The translations under genes and the position numbers were made by a program. The notes below the pieces were generated by a model that searched no databases, was not told where the DNA came from, and saw only the letters and a program-made list of their open reading frames with translations. From Bauldia litoralis (lineage in GTDB: Bacteria; Pseudomonadota; Alphaproteobacteria; Rhizobiales; Kaistiaceae), in contig NZ_FMXQ01000002.1 of the NCBI RefSeq assembly GCF_900104485.1, positions 186,001 through 250,000 of the forward strand: a stretch of 64,000 nucleotides of DNA, read 5' to 3'. The first letter of the stretch is position 1. Each line of letters opens with the position of its first letter. Positions 39,790 through 53,706 of the stretch are shown here, in pieces.

Positions 39790-41490
39790 TCAGCCGGCCG
39801 GCGCCCGCATCGCCGCTGCCACCACCGCCGGGGGCGGCAGCGTTGCGTAGCGCTGAAGATACTGGTGGACGAAGGCGATGGCCATGCTGCCTTCGCCGAC
39901 CGCGGCGGCGACGCGCTTGACGGGTCCGAGCCGGACGTCGCCGCAGGCGAAGAAGCCGGGGACACTGGTTTCCAGCAGGTATGGGTCGCGGTCCTGCGAC
40001 CAGCGGCCCGCCTTGACCAGGTCCTCGCCGGTCAGCACGAAGCCGCGCGGATCGCGCGCGATTTCCGCCGGAAGCCAGCCGGTCTCGGCATCGGCGCCGA
40101 TGAAGACGAAGAGACCGCCACACGCCTCGCGGCGAACGTCGCCGGTGGCGCGGTCGACTAGATCGATGCTCGTCAGGTGGTCGTCGCCATCGACGCCCCG
40201 GACCTCGGTTTGCAGGGCGACCCGGATGTTGGTCTTTCCCTGGATCTGGTCGATCAGGTAGCGCGACATGCTCTTTTCGAGGGAGTCGCCCCGGACCACC
40301 AGAGTTACGGTCGCGGCGTGGTTGGCGAAGAACATGGCGGCCTGGCCGGCCGAGTTGCCGGCGCCGATCAGGTGGATGTCGAGGCCCTGGGTGACGCCGG
40401 CCTCGCTGCGGGCGGCGCCGTAGTAGATGCCCTTGCCGATCAGCCGGTCGAAACCGTCGATGGTCATCCGGCGCCAACTGACGCCGGTGGCGAGGATGAC
40501 GGTACGGCCGTGGATGACGTCGCCGCCGTCGAGCGTGATGGAACGCGCGTCGGTATCGATGGCATCGATCGTCCGGGTGATCAGGATCTCGGCGCCCAGC
40601 CGCCTTGCCTGGCGGAGGGCGCGGCTCGCCAGTTCATGGCCGGAAATTCCGCTCGGGAAGCCGAGGTAGTTCTCGATCCGCGACGAGGTGCCGGCCTGTC
40701 CGCCCGGCGCTTCGCGCTCGACCACCAGCGTGCGCAGGCCCTCGGAGGCGCCGTAGACGGCGGCGGCGAGGCCGGCGGGGCCACCGCCGACGATGACGGT
40801 GTCGTATTCCTCCAAACGCGGGTTTGTCGTCAGGCCGAGGCGGGTGGCGACCTCGCGCGGCCGTGGCTTGACCAGCAACGAACCATCGGTGAGGCGCAGC
40901 ACCGGCAGGTCTTCCTCCGCCACGGGCGGACCCTGCCAGCGGGCGGCGAAATCGGGCGCGTCCGAGGGGAGGGAATCGAAGACGATCTGGTTGCTGGCAA
41001 GGAAATGGCGCAGCGCAAGGCAGGCAGCGTCCCAGCGGTGGCCGACGATGGTTACCTGAGCCGGATGCGGTTCGGCGGCGATGCCGCGGAGGCCGCCAAG
41101 CCGCTCGCGGGCGAGGTCGCCGACCGCCTTCGTGATCTCCGGCGACGTGTCCGCGATGGCATGGAACTGGCGGGAACTGACCTTCATCACCCGCGTCGGC
41201 CCCGCGGCGCGACCGCCGGCCTGGAAGGGACTGCCATACATCAGCGGGATCTCGCCGTGCATCTTGCCGGCCGCGCGCTCGCCGATCTTGCGCTCGATGC
41301 CGTCGACCAGCTTCATCACGTCGAGCGTGCCTGAGAGCACAAGCAGGAACGACGGTTCCTCGCCTTCGTGGACGACATATTCGCCGTCGCCGAGGCGAAT
41401 ATCGGCGGCAACCTGCGCGAGTTGGGCGAGATCGGACGGCTGGAGCGTCGCGAAAAGGGGAATGGCGGCGAGTTCTTCAACCGTGATCAT
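39790..41490 (-). CDS. Cyclic nucleotide-binding/thioredoxin-reductase-like flavoprotein fusion
   Basis: A 566-residue three-part protein. Residues 10-115 are a cyclic-nucleotide-binding fold ([46 protein letters not shown]). Residues about 145-220 look like a degenerate glutaredoxin/thioredoxin fold ([19 protein letters not shown]) with a single Cys. Residues 228-560 are a low-molecular-weight thioredoxin-reductase-like flavoprotein with FAD and NAD(P)H dinucleotide sites ([32 protein letters not shown]) and FFACGDVR. The redox CxxC of true thioredoxin reductases is missing at the expected place between these sites. It may act as a cAMP/cGMP-gated or redox sensor or reductase. ATG 41490 is preferred; an ATG at 41511 adds seven residues. 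Divergent from kdsA. Confidence 0.88.
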   Translation of the reverse strand: MITVEELAAIPLFATLQPSDLAQLAQVAADIRLGDGEYVVHEGEEPSFLLVLSGTLDVMKLVDGIERKIGERAAGKMHGEIPLMYGSPFQAGGRAAGPTRVMKVSSRQFHAIADTSPEITKAVGDLARERLGGLRGIAAEPHPAQVTIVGHRWDAACLALRHFLASNQIVFDSLPSDAPDFAARWQGPPVAEEDLPVLRLTDGSLLVKPRPREVATRLGLTTNPRLEEYDTVIVGGGPAGLAAAVYGASEGLRTLVVEREAPGGQAGTSSRIENYLGFPSGISGHELASRALRQARRLGAEILITRTIDAIDTDARSITLDGGDVIHGRTVILATGVSWRRMTIDGFDRLIGKGIYYGAARSEAGVTQGLDIHLIGAGNSAGQAAMFFANHAATVTLVVRGDSLEKSMSRYLIDQIQGKTNIRVALQTEVRGVDGDDHLTSIDLVDRATGDVRREACGGLFVFIGADAETGWLPAEIARDPRGFVLTGEDLVKAGRWSQDRDPYLLETSVPGFFACGDVRLGPVKRVAAAVGEGSMAIAFVHQYLQRYATLPPPAVVAAAMRAPAG

Positions 41491-41687
41491 GGCCTTGCGA
41501 TCCGCCCTCAAGCGGTCGACGCGCCACCGGCAGGCCGCAATCGACCGAACCTCGCTTCATCAGATCGCGCGCAAAGTGCACCTGTTTCGCGAAATTGGCG
41601 ACAGGAATCTGCTGGCGCGAGCCCGGCCTAGGAAGGAGGCGACAAGGCGCTTTCCCTTTGCCCGGCGATCCGTATGATCCCGCCATC

Positions 41688-42518
41688 ATGACAAAGCCCA
41701 ACCCCCATGTTTCGGCCGGCGCCGCCACTTTTGGCAACGACCTGCCGCTCGCCCTGATCGCCGGCCCCTGCCAGCTCGAATCCCGCGACCACGCCTTCGA
41801 CATGGCGGGGCGGCTGAAGGAGATGACGGCGGGGCTGGGGATCGGCTTCGTCTACAAGACCTCCTACGACAAGGCCAACCGCACCAGCCTCGGCGGCAAG
41901 CGCGGCGTCGGGCTGGACGATGCGCTGCCGATCTTCGCCGACCTGCGGGCCGAGCTTGGCGTGCCGATCCTCACCGACGTCCACGAGCGCGAGCACTGCG
42001 CGCGGGTGGCGGAGAGCGTCGATATCCTGCAGATCCCGGCCTTCCTTTGCCGGCAAACCGACCTGCTGATCGCCGCCGCCGCGACCGGCAAGGTGGTCAA
42101 CGTCAAGAAGGGGCAATTCCTCGCGCCCTGGGACATGAAGAACGTGCTGGCCAAGATCGTCGACAGCGGCAACCCGAACGTCATGCTGACCGAGCGCGGG
42201 GCCAGCTTCGGCTACAACACGCTGGTCTCGGACATGCGGGCGCTGCCGATCATGGCGGCGATGGGCGCGCCGGTGATCTTCGACGCCACCCATTCGGTGC
42301 AGCAGCCGGGCGGGCAGGGGACCGCCAGCGGCGGCGACCGGCGGATGGTGCCGGTGCTGGCCCGGGCCGCCGTCGCGGTCGGTGTCGCCGGCGTCTTCAT
42401 CGAGACCCACCAGGACCCGGACAACGCACCGTCCGACGGGCCCAACATGATCCAGATTGACCAGTTGCCGGCGCTGCTCGAGACGCTGATGGCGCTCGAC
42501 CGGGTGGCGAAGGGCTGA
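41688..42518 (+). CDS. kdsA: 3-deoxy-8-phosphooctulonate synthase KdsA
   Basis: Condenses arabinose 5-phosphate with phosphoenolpyruvate to Kdo 8-phosphate for the lipopolysaccharide core. The 276-residue barrel has [41 protein letters not shown] and [14 protein letters not shown]. Its supply of Kdo complements the lpx genes at the left of the window. Normally next to pyrG; here separated by the accessory block. Confidence 0.97.
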   Translation: MTKPNPHVSAGAATFGNDLPLALIAGPCQLESRDHAFDMAGRLKEMTAGLGIGFVYKTSYDKANRTSLGGKRGVGLDDALPIFADLRAELGVPILTDVHEREHCARVAESVDILQIPAFLCRQTDLLIAAAATGKVVNVKKGQFLAPWDMKNVLAKIVDSGNPNVMLTERGASFGYNTLVSDMRALPIMAAMGAPVIFDATHSVQQPGGQGTASGGDRRMVPVLARAAVAVGVAGVFIETHQDPDNAPSDGPNMIQIDQLPALLETLMALDRVAKG

Positions 42519-42527
42519 GGGGAGAAT

Positions 42528-45342
<2,815 letters not shown>

Positions 45343-45428
45343 TCCCTGGCTTCGGACGCCTCTCCGAAACCATCCATTAAGCCTATTTCGGCAAGGTGCT
45401 CCCGGACCAGGGCCCGGGAGACTCATTC

Positions 45429-45773
45429 GTGTATACGCGCCAGCGCCGCCAGTCTCCGCTTCGGCTCTTGTGGTTGCCGCTCGCGACGGCGGCTTTCGTC
45501 GGCTATTTCGGCTACCACGCCTATAGCGGTGTCTACGGCGTGCCGGCGCTCAAGCGCATGCAGGGCGAGGTCGTCGAATTGAAGACGCGTCTTGACAACC
45601 TGCGCGAGCAACGCGCCGTGCTTGAAAAGCGTGTTTCGTACCTTAAGCCCGACAGTCTCGACGCGGATATTCTGGATATCGAGGCCCGTACGTCGCTTAA
45701 TCTGGTTCGACCAGATGAAGTCGTGATCTCGTTTGGTGCAGTGCAGCATTCGCGTGACAAATCACTCGACTGA
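45429..45773 (+). CDS. ftsB: Septum formation initiator FtsB/DivIC family
   Basis: A 114-residue bitopic membrane protein of the divisome: basic start, membrane helix at about 12-30 (LLWLPLATAAFVGYFGYHAY), then a heptad coiled coil (MQGEVVELKTRLDNLREQRAVLEKRVSYL). It partners FtsL and FtsQ. GTG at 45429 with GGGAG about nine bases upstream gives MYTRQRRQS, like related proteins; an ATG at 45396 would add 11 residues. Lies between eno and pdhA as in other Rhizobiales. Confidence 0.9.
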   Translation: MYTRQRRQSPLRLLWLPLATAAFVGYFGYHAYSGVYGVPALKRMQGEVVELKTRLDNLREQRAVLEKRVSYLKPDSLDADILDIEARTSLNLVRPDEVVISFGAVQHSRDKSLD

Positions 45774-45900
45774 GCGATCCATACCATTTCAGCATACTTG
45801 CAATGCGGGAAAGACAGGCCTCCAGTTCTTGGATTGCCTCTCGCCTTCGGCTAGTCTCGCCCCAAATTAACAAGCAGCACCCCAAGGGGAGGAGTCCTGC

Positions 45901-46962
45901 ATGCCAAAAGCCGCACGGAAGGCCGACAAATCGGCTCCGGTATCCGAGCCGCCGAAAAAGACACGGCCGACCGTCGTCTCGAATCGCAGCGACAAGCTCG
46001 CCAAGCTGACCAACGAACAGGAAGTCACGGCATTCGAGCAGATGCTGATGATCCGGCGGTTCGAGGAACGCGCCGGCCAGATGTACGGCATGGGACTGAT
46101 CGGCGGCTTCTGCCACCTCTATATCGGCCAGGAAGCGGTCGTCGTCGGCATGCAGATGGCGATCGAGGACGGTGACCAGGTCATCACCGGCTACCGCGAC
46201 CACGGCCACATGTTGGCCTGCGGCATGGACCCGAAGGGCGTGATGGCCGAACTGACCGGCCGCAGCACGGGCTATTCCGAGGGCAAGGGCGGCTCGATGC
46301 ACATGTTTTCCCGCGAGAAGAATTTCTTCGGCGGGCACGGCATCGTCGCCGCACAGGTACCGCTTGGCACCGGCATCGCCTTCGCCAATCGCTATCGCCG
46401 CAACAACCGGGTCTGCCTGACCTATTTCGGCGACGGCGCGGCCAACCAGGGCCAGGTCTACGAGAGCTTCAACATGGCGGAGCTGTGGAAGCTCCCCGTG
46501 GTCTACATCATCGAGAACAACCGCTACGCCATGGGCACCTCGGTCGCCCGGTCGTCGGCACAGACCGACTTCTCCAAGCGCGGCGCCTCGTTCGGCATTC
46601 CCGGCGAGCAGGTCGACGGCATGGACGTGCGGGCGGTCAAGGCGGCGGGCGACAAGGCGGTGGCCTGGTGCCGCGCCGGCAAGGGCCCCTTCATCCTTGA
46701 GATGATGACGTATCGCTATCGCGGCCACTCGATGTCGGACCCGGCCAAGTACCGGTCCCGCGACGAGGTGAACAAGATCCGTGAAGAGAGCGACCCGATC
46801 GAGATGGCCCGCAAGCGGATCGTCGACGGCGGCATCATGGACGAGGACGCCCTCAAGAAGATCGAGAAGAGCGTGCGGGATACGGTGACCGAGGCCGCGG
46901 AATTCGCCCAGGCAGGCCCGGAACCGGATCCGGCCGAACTCTGGACCGATATCTACCGCTGA
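45901..46962 (+). CDS. pdhA: Pyruvate dehydrogenase E1 component, alpha subunit
   Basis: Thiamine-diphosphate-dependent decarboxylation of pyruvate, with PdhB. The 353-residue protein has a Lys-rich N-terminal extension (about 35 residues), the [18 protein letters not shown] helix, [11 protein letters not shown], the ThDP motif [15 protein letters not shown]...NNRYAMGT and the phosphorylation-loop-like [24 protein letters not shown] precedes the ATG. First gene of the PDH cluster. Confidence 0.97.
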   Translation: MPKAARKADKSAPVSEPPKKTRPTVVSNRSDKLAKLTNEQEVTAFEQMLMIRRFEERAGQMYGMGLIGGFCHLYIGQEAVVVGMQMAIEDGDQVITGYRDHGHMLACGMDPKGVMAELTGRSTGYSEGKGGSMHMFSREKNFFGGHGIVAAQVPLGTGIAFANRYRRNNRVCLTYFGDGAANQGQVYESFNMAELWKLPVVYIIENNRYAMGTSVARSSAQTDFSKRGASFGIPGEQVDGMDVRAVKAAGDKAVAWCRAGKGPFILEMMTYRYRGHSMSDPAKYRSRDEVNKIREESDPIEMARKRIVDGGIMDEDALKKIEKSVRDTVTEAAEFAQAGPEPDPAELWTDIYR

Positions 46963-47092
46963 GCCGGCGCGTGACCATGTTCATGCCCCGCCTCCCGCTT
47001 TCGACAAACACGCCGCTCAGCTTCGACCGGTGCGCGGATCGCCGCCGCCCGGTCGCGCCGCGCCGCCTGACCGCCAAGGGACGTATCTGACC

Positions 47093-48484
<1,392 letters not shown>

Positions 48485-48522
48485 ACGACACGCGTCGCCC
48501 AGACTAGAAGCGGAACAGAGCC

Positions 48523-49884
48523 ATGCCGATCAACATCCTGATGCCCGCGCTGTCGCCGACGATGGAAGTCGGCAACCTTGCCAAGTGGCTCAAGAAGGAG
48601 GGCGACACGGTCAAGGCCGGCGACGTCATCGCCGAGATCGAGACCGACAAGGCGACGATGGAAGTCGAGGCGGTCGACGAGGGGACGATCGGCAAGATCC
48701 TCGTCGCCGAGGGCGCCCAGGACGTCCCGGTCAACGAGACCATCGCGGTGCTCTTGGAAGAGGGCGAGGACGCCAGCGCGATCAAGGATGGCGGCGCCGC
48801 CGCTCCGGCCGCGAAGAAAGCCGAAGCGAAGAAGGACGATGCGCCGGCGAAGGAAGCCGCGCCCGCGGCGAAAAGCGAAAGCAAGCCGGCTAAGGAAGAG
48901 GCGCCCGCCAAGGCGACGCAGCCCAGCCAGCCGGCGAAGGGCGCCAATGGCAGCGGCGGCCGCGTCTTCGCTTCACCGCTGGCGCGACGGCTCGCCAGGG
49001 ACGGCGGAATCGACCTGTCGCAGGTCAAGGGATCCGGCCCGCATGGTCGCGTCATCCAGGCCGATATCGAGGCGGTGAAGTCGGGCAAGACGCCGCTCGC
49101 CGCGCCGGCCTCCGCCGGTGGCGCGCCGGCCGCGGCGCCGAGCATGACCGATGCCCAGGTGATGAAGCTCTTCGAAGAGGGCTCCTACGACATCGTTCCG
49201 CACGACAACGTCCGCAAGATCATCGCGCGGCGACTGGTCGAGGCCAAGACCACGATCCCGCATTTCTACCTGACCGTCGATACCGAGATCGACGAGTTGC
49301 TGAAGCTGCGGGCCGAGATCAATTCCGCCGCGCCGATGGGCGACGACGATAAGCCGGCCTGGAAGGTTTCGGTCAACGACATGGTGATCAAGGCGATGGC
49401 GATGGCGCTGCAGCGCGTGCCGGACGCCAATGTGACCTGGACCGAAGGCGGCATGCTGCGCCATACCCGCTCGGACATCGGCGTCGCCGTGTCGATCCCG
49501 GGCGGCCTGATCACGCCGGTGGTGCGTCACGCCGAAGAAAAGCGCCTCTCGGAAATTTCCAACGAAATGAAGGACCTGGCGGCACGGGCCCGGACCCGCA
49601 AGCTGGCGCCGCAGGAATACCAGGGCGGCTCGACGGCGATCTCCAACCTCGGCATGTTCGGGATCAAGGACTTCGCCGCCGTCATCAACCCGCCCCATGC
49701 CTCCATTCTCGCGGTCGGCGCCGGAATCGAGACCGCGGTCGTTCGCGACGGCAAGGTCGAGGCGCGGACGATCATGTCGATCACGCTCTCGACCGACCAC
49801 CGCGCCGTCGATGGTGCGCTCGGCGCCAAGCTGATCAACGCCGTCAAGACGCTGATCGAGAAGCCGGCGGGCATGCTGGCCTAG
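48523..49884 (+). CDS. pdhC: Dihydrolipoamide acetyltransferase E2 component of pyruvate dehydrogenase
   Basis: Transfers the acetyl group to CoA and forms the complex core. The 453-residue protein has one lipoyl domain (1-78, DKATMEVEA), a long Ala/Lys/Pro linker, an E3/E1-binding domain ([30 protein letters not shown], about 147-180) and the catalytic domain ending with the [12 protein letters not shown] active-site motif. Starts 38 bases after pdhB. Confidence 0.97.
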   Translation: MPINILMPALSPTMEVGNLAKWLKKEGDTVKAGDVIAEIETDKATMEVEAVDEGTIGKILVAEGAQDVPVNETIAVLLEEGEDASAIKDGGAAAPAAKKAEAKKDDAPAKEAAPAAKSESKPAKEEAPAKATQPSQPAKGANGSGGRVFASPLARRLARDGGIDLSQVKGSGPHGRVIQADIEAVKSGKTPLAAPASAGGAPAAAPSMTDAQVMKLFEEGSYDIVPHDNVRKIIARRLVEAKTTIPHFYLTVDTEIDELLKLRAEINSAAPMGDDDKPAWKVSVNDMVIKAMAMALQRVPDANVTWTEGGMLRHTRSDIGVAVSIPGGLITPVVRHAEEKRLSEISNEMKDLAARARTRKLAPQEYQGGSTAISNLGMFGIKDFAAVINPPHASILAVGAGIETAVVRDGKVEARTIMSITLSTDHRAVDGALGAKLINAVKTLIEKPAGMLA

Positions 49885-49995
49885 GTTCAGGGTTGGGTGC
49901 GGCGGCGGACGGCGTCCTGGCGGACGCTGTACGGCGACGATTGGCGATCCATTCGCGACTTCGGGCCAGGCGACCTTTGTTTCAAGGACGAGTGA

Positions 49996-50745
49996 ATGAC
50001 GGTCACACGGCAGGAAGAACTCGACGCGTTGAAGGAGATCGGGCGGATCGTCGCCGACACCATGCACGCCATGGCGAAGGCGATGCAGCCCGGCATGACG
50101 ACGCGGGAACTGGACGCGATCGGCGCCGCGTTGCTGGAGCGTGAGGGCGCGGTGTCCGCGCCGCAGTCCAGTTACGATTTCCCCGGGGCGACCTGCATTA
50201 GCGTCAACGAAGAGATCGCCCACGGCATCCCGGGCGACCGCGTGATCGCGCGGGGTGACCTCGTCAACATCGACGTCTCGGCATCGAAGAACGGCTTTTT
50301 CGCTGATACCGGGGCGACGTTCCGTGTCTCGCCCGTGCACCCCTCGCTGGATCGTCTCTGCCGCGACGGCAAGCGCGCCATGTGGACGGGAATTGCACAA
50401 GTCGGCAGCGAAAACCCGCTTGCAGGCATCGGAAACGCAATCGGGCGGTTCGCCGCGGGTCGGGGCTACACCCTGATCCAGAACCTCGCCAGCCACGGAG
50501 TCGGCCGGTCGTTGCACGAGGAGCCCGAGCAGATCGCGACCTGGCCGACGCGAAATGACAAGCGGCGCATCACCAAGGGACTTGTGTTCACCGTCGAGCC
50601 CTTCCTGTCGAAGGGCGGTCAATGGGCCGCAGACGGCGACGACGGATGGACCCTCTACAGCGAACCGCGCGCGCCCGTCGTGCAGTACGAACATACGGTC
50701 GTCGCCACGGATGGCGGGGCCATCGTCGTCACGCTGCCGAGCTAG
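49996..50745 (+). CDS. Type I methionine aminopeptidase, probable secondary copy
   Basis: Removes N-terminal methionine from proteins. The 249-residue pita-bread-fold enzyme keeps the metal and catalytic residues: His76 (AHGIPGD), Asp93 and Asp104 (NIDVSASKNGFFADTG), His167 (SHGVGRSLHEEP), Glu201 (FTVEPF) and Glu232 (YEHTVV). It differs from housekeeping Map in several flanking positions (for example SHGVG for GHGIG, an ASK insert) and lies between pdhC and lpdA, not in the usual map position, so it is likely a paralogue with specialised targets. Confidence 0.88.
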   Translation: MTVTRQEELDALKEIGRIVADTMHAMAKAMQPGMTTRELDAIGAALLEREGAVSAPQSSYDFPGATCISVNEEIAHGIPGDRVIARGDLVNIDVSASKNGFFADTGATFRVSPVHPSLDRLCRDGKRAMWTGIAQVGSENPLAGIGNAIGRFAAGRGYTLIQNLASHGVGRSLHEEPEQIATWPTRNDKRRITKGLVFTVEPFLSKGGQWAADGDDGWTLYSEPRAPVVQYEHTVVATDGGAIVVTLPS

Positions 50746-50782
50746 CCACCCGCATTCGCTCGAACAGTCTGGTGGGAGCACC

Positions 50783-51370
50783 ATGTCGGCACCCTCGATA
50801 CGATCAGCGACGATCCGGGACGCGACTCATCTCGCCGCGCTGGTCGATATCGCCGGGGAGGGGTTCGCCTCGTATTTCTGGGGGCAGATGGCCGGGCCGG
50901 GCCAGTCGCCCTTCGAGATCGGACGGATGCGCGCCCGGCGCGACGAAGGCTCCTTCACCTGGCGGAATGCGGTGATTGCCGAAGCTGACGGCGACGTTGC
51001 CGGTGCGCTGGTCGGCTACCGGATAGCGGACAGCACCGATCCCGCCGATATCGCCGAAGCGCCGGCGATCGTCCGGCCGATGGTCGAACTCGAGGCCGAG
51101 GCGCCGGGCCACTGGTATGTCAACGTGCTGGCGGTCTTCCCGGAGTATCGCGGCAAGGGGATCGGCGGCGCCTTGCTCGCCCGCGCCGACGACATCGGCA
51201 GGGCGGTGGCGCCGGCCGGTATGGCGATCATCGTTGCCTCGGAGAATGAGGGCGCGGTGCGGCTCTACGAGCGCTGCGGCTATCGCGAGGTGGCCCGGCG
51301 GCCGATCGTCGGGTTTCCGGGCTATCTGCGTGAAGGCGACTGGGTTCTGTTGACCCGGCCGCATTCCTGA
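50783..51370 (+). CDS. GNAT-family N-acetyltransferase
   Basis: A 195-residue acetyltransferase with the acetyl-CoA motif VFPEYRGKGIGGALLARADDIGR and the C-terminal NEGAVRLYERCGYREVAR segment. The N-terminal half includes a long loop before HWYVNVLAV. Starts 37 bases after the aminopeptidase gene with GGTGGGAG upstream; the two may be co-transcribed. Substrate unknown. Confidence 0.88.
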   Translation: MSAPSIRSATIRDATHLAALVDIAGEGFASYFWGQMAGPGQSPFEIGRMRARRDEGSFTWRNAVIAEADGDVAGALVGYRIADSTDPADIAEAPAIVRPMVELEAEAPGHWYVNVLAVFPEYRGKGIGGALLARADDIGRAVAPAGMAIIVASENEGAVRLYERCGYREVARRPIVGFPGYLREGDWVLLTRPHS

Positions 51371-51466
51371 ATTGCGCCAGCCGACTAGGGGGGGCGGGCG
51401 CATCATGCTAAGGAAAAGCGACAAGAACGACCGCTACGGGAAGCGGCCTTGGGGAAGGGAACGATC

Positions 51467-51877
51467 GTGCAAAGACCGATCCTGGCGAACATAACCGCGC
51501 TTGCCGCAGCGCTGGTCGTCATCATCGCCGTCAGCGCATTGTGGATCGTCAACCTGCGGATGGGGCCGCCGCTCGAGGCCTTCACCGGCGGCGCGATGGT
51601 CATCTACCTGCCGGCGATGCTCCTGATCCTCACGGTGCTGTGGGTCGTGCTGCGCGCCCTGTTTGTCGGCGGCCGCGCGCTGGCGGTGTGGATGCCCTTT
51701 GTCGGCGGCGCGGTACTGGCGCTGATCGTCGTGGTCGCCAATTGCGGACCGACCAGATGTTTCGTGCCGGGCAACGAGCGCCTGCTTGGCTGGTTCGCGG
51801 TCGGTGGCGCAGGGCTGGCGGCGCTGACCCATCACCTTGTGCTTCGGCGTTTCGCGGGAGAGGCCAATGCGACGTAA
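51467..51877 (+). CDS. Four-helix membrane protein, unknown function
   Basis: A 136-residue hydrophobic protein with helices near 8-29, 42-66, 72-91 and 107-124 and a short loop with two Cys (NCGPTRCFVPGNERLLGW) between helices 3 and 4 that may form a disulphide on the periplasmic side. GTG at 51467 has GGGAAGGGA about seven bases before it. The end overlaps the following small exported protein gene by 11 bases. Confidence 0.7.
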   Translation: MQRPILANITALAAALVVIIAVSALWIVNLRMGPPLEAFTGGAMVIYLPAMLLILTVLWVVLRALFVGGRALAVWMPFVGGAVLALIVVVANCGPTRCFVPGNERLLGWFAVGGAGLAALTHHLVLRRFAGEANAT

Positions 51878-52184
51878 GCGGACCGCCGTCGTTGTCGGGC
51901 TCGGAATGGCAGCCATGCTGGCCGGCATTTGCTCGGCAAGCGCCGCGCTCCCACCTTATTGGCAGCGCGCCAGGGAAATCGAGCGGATCGTCGGCGACCA
52001 GGGCGTCAACGAAGCGCTGAATTCCTCGCCGATCGTCTCTATCGCCGTGACCGGCGACGACGTCTACGAGGTGCGCAGCGAGACCTGCCGGCTGACGGTG
52101 ACGATCGTCGACGTACCGCAGGATGAAGGGATGATGGGGCCGCGCAAGTTCGATCTCGAACTCGGCCAGGCCGAATGCCAGTGA
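51867..52184 (+). CDS. Small exported protein, unknown function
   Basis: A 105-residue protein with a signal peptide (MRRKRTAVVVGLGMAAMLAGICSASAA, cleavage near residue 27) and a mature part of about 78 residues with two Cys (SETCRLTV and terminal AECQ), suggesting a periplasmic disulphide. No family recognised. Its start overlaps the preceding membrane protein gene, which implies coupled translation and possibly joint function. It ends 33 bases before lpdA. Confidence 0.72.
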   Translation: MRRKRTAVVVGLGMAAMLAGICSASAALPPYWQRAREIERIVGDQGVNEALNSSPIVSIAVTGDDVYEVRSETCRLTVTIVDVPQDEGMMGPRKFDLELGQAECQ

Positions 52185-52217
52185 CAGCAACACCCCAAGA
52201 CAACGGATAGACTGATT

Positions 52218-53633
52218 ATGGCGAATGCATACGACATTATCGTGATCGGCGCCGGACCCGGCGGCTACGTGGCGGCCATTCGTGCGGCGCAGCTCGGCCT
52301 CAAGGTGGCGGTCGTCGAGAAGAACCACCTCGGCGGCATCTGTCTCAACTGGGGCTGCATCCCGACCAAGGCGCTGCTGCGTTCGGCCGAGATTTACCAC
52401 TATCTCGAGAATGCCGATGCCTATGGCGTGTCGGCCAAGGGCGTCAGCTTCGACCCGGCCGCCGTGGTCAAGCGCTCGCGCGGCGTCGCCTCGCAGCTCG
52501 CCACCGGGGTCGGCTTCCTGCTCAAGAAGAACAAGGTCGACGTGATCTGGGGCGAGGCGACGGTGACGGCGCCCGGCAAGCTTACCGTCAAGGCGGCCGA
52601 CAACGCGCCCAAGGGCGCGCTCGGCGGCGGCGACTACCAGGCAAAGAACATCATCGTCGCCACCGGCGCACGGCCGCGGCCGTTGCCCGGCATGGAACCG
52701 GACAAGAAGCTGATCTGGACCTATTTCGAGGCGATGGTGCCGGAGAAGATGCCGAAGTCGCTGCTGGTCGTCGGCTCCGGGGCGATCGGCATCGAATTCG
52801 CGTCCTTCTACCACACCATGGGCGTCGACGTGACGGTGGTCGAGATCCTCCCGCAGATCCTGCCGGTCGAGGACGAGGAGATCGCGGCCCACGCCCGCAA
52901 GCGCTTCGAGAAGCAGGGGATCAAGATCCTCACCGACGCCAAGGTCGCCTCGCTCAAGAAGGGCAAGGATTCGATCACCGCGACGATCGAGACCAAGGAT
53001 GGCAAGAAGCAGGAGATCACCGCCGACCGGATGATCTCGGCCGCCGGCGTCGTCGGCAATATCGAGAATCTCGGCCTCGAGAAGCTCGGCGTGAAAACCG
53101 ACCGCGGCTGCATCGTCATCGACGCGATGGGCAAGACCAACGTCCCGGGCATCTACGCCATCGGCGATGTCGCCGGGCCGCCGATGCTCGCCCACAAGGC
53201 CGAGCATGAAGGCGTCATCTGCGTCGAGGGCATCGCCGGCAAGCATCCGCATGCCATGGACAAGCTGAAGATCCCGGGCTGCACCTACTGCAACCCGCAG
53301 ATCGCCTCCGTCGGCCTGACCGAGAAGAAGGCCAAGGAAGCCGGCTACGACATCAAAGTCGGCCGCTTCCCCTTCATCGGCAACGGCAAGGCGATCGCGC
53401 TCGGCGAGCCGGAGGGCATGGTCAAGACGATCTTCGACAAGAAGACCGGCCAGTTGCTCGGCGCCCATATGGTTGGCGCCGAGGTGACCGAACTGATCCA
53501 GGGCTTCGTCATCGCGATGAACCTCGAAACGACGGAGGAAGACCTGATCAACTCGGTCTTCCCGCATCCCACCTTGTCCGAAATGATGCATGAGAGCGTC
53601 ATGGCGGCCTATGGACGCGTGATCCACGCCTGA
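52218..53633 (+). CDS. lpdA: Dihydrolipoamide dehydrogenase E3
   Basis: Re-oxidises the lipoyl groups of the PDH complex with NAD+. The 471-residue flavoprotein has the FAD site VIGAGPGGYVAAIRAAQLG, the redox disulphide in GGICLNWGCIPTKALL, the NAD site VVGSGAIGIEFASFY, AIGDVAGPPMLAHKAEHEG and the C-terminal catalytic HPTLSEMMHESV. Placement next to pdhABC marks it as the PDH-linked copy. No N-terminal lipoyl domain. Confidence 0.97.
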   Translation: MANAYDIIVIGAGPGGYVAAIRAAQLGLKVAVVEKNHLGGICLNWGCIPTKALLRSAEIYHYLENADAYGVSAKGVSFDPAAVVKRSRGVASQLATGVGFLLKKNKVDVIWGEATVTAPGKLTVKAADNAPKGALGGGDYQAKNIIVATGARPRPLPGMEPDKKLIWTYFEAMVPEKMPKSLLVVGSGAIGIEFASFYHTMGVDVTVVEILPQILPVEDEEIAAHARKRFEKQGIKILTDAKVASLKKGKDSITATIETKDGKKQEITADRMISAAGVVGNIENLGLEKLGVKTDRGCIVIDAMGKTNVPGIYAIGDVAGPPMLAHKAEHEGVICVEGIAGKHPHAMDKLKIPGCTYCNPQIASVGLTEKKAKEAGYDIKVGRFPFIGNGKAIALGEPEGMVKTIFDKKTGQLLGAHMVGAEVTELIQGFVIAMNLETTEEDLINSVFPHPTLSEMMHESVMAAYGRVIHA

Positions 53634-53706
53634 GCAGGCCGGCCGGGCACCCCGCCCGGCCGCTCGCACGCGCATCCTGCAATCAGTTTCCGGAAGGCAG
53701 CAAACG

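Noticed and set aside
23933-41687. A prophage, integrative element or genomic island with defined ends
   Set aside because: No integrase, transposase, phage structural gene, tRNA or flanking direct repeat at the block ends was found; the only repeats lie inside it.
51630-53675. A 681-codon minus-strand frame opposite lpdA
   Set aside because: Antisense shadow of lpdA and its upstream genes; His/Asp/Arg-rich, no motif.
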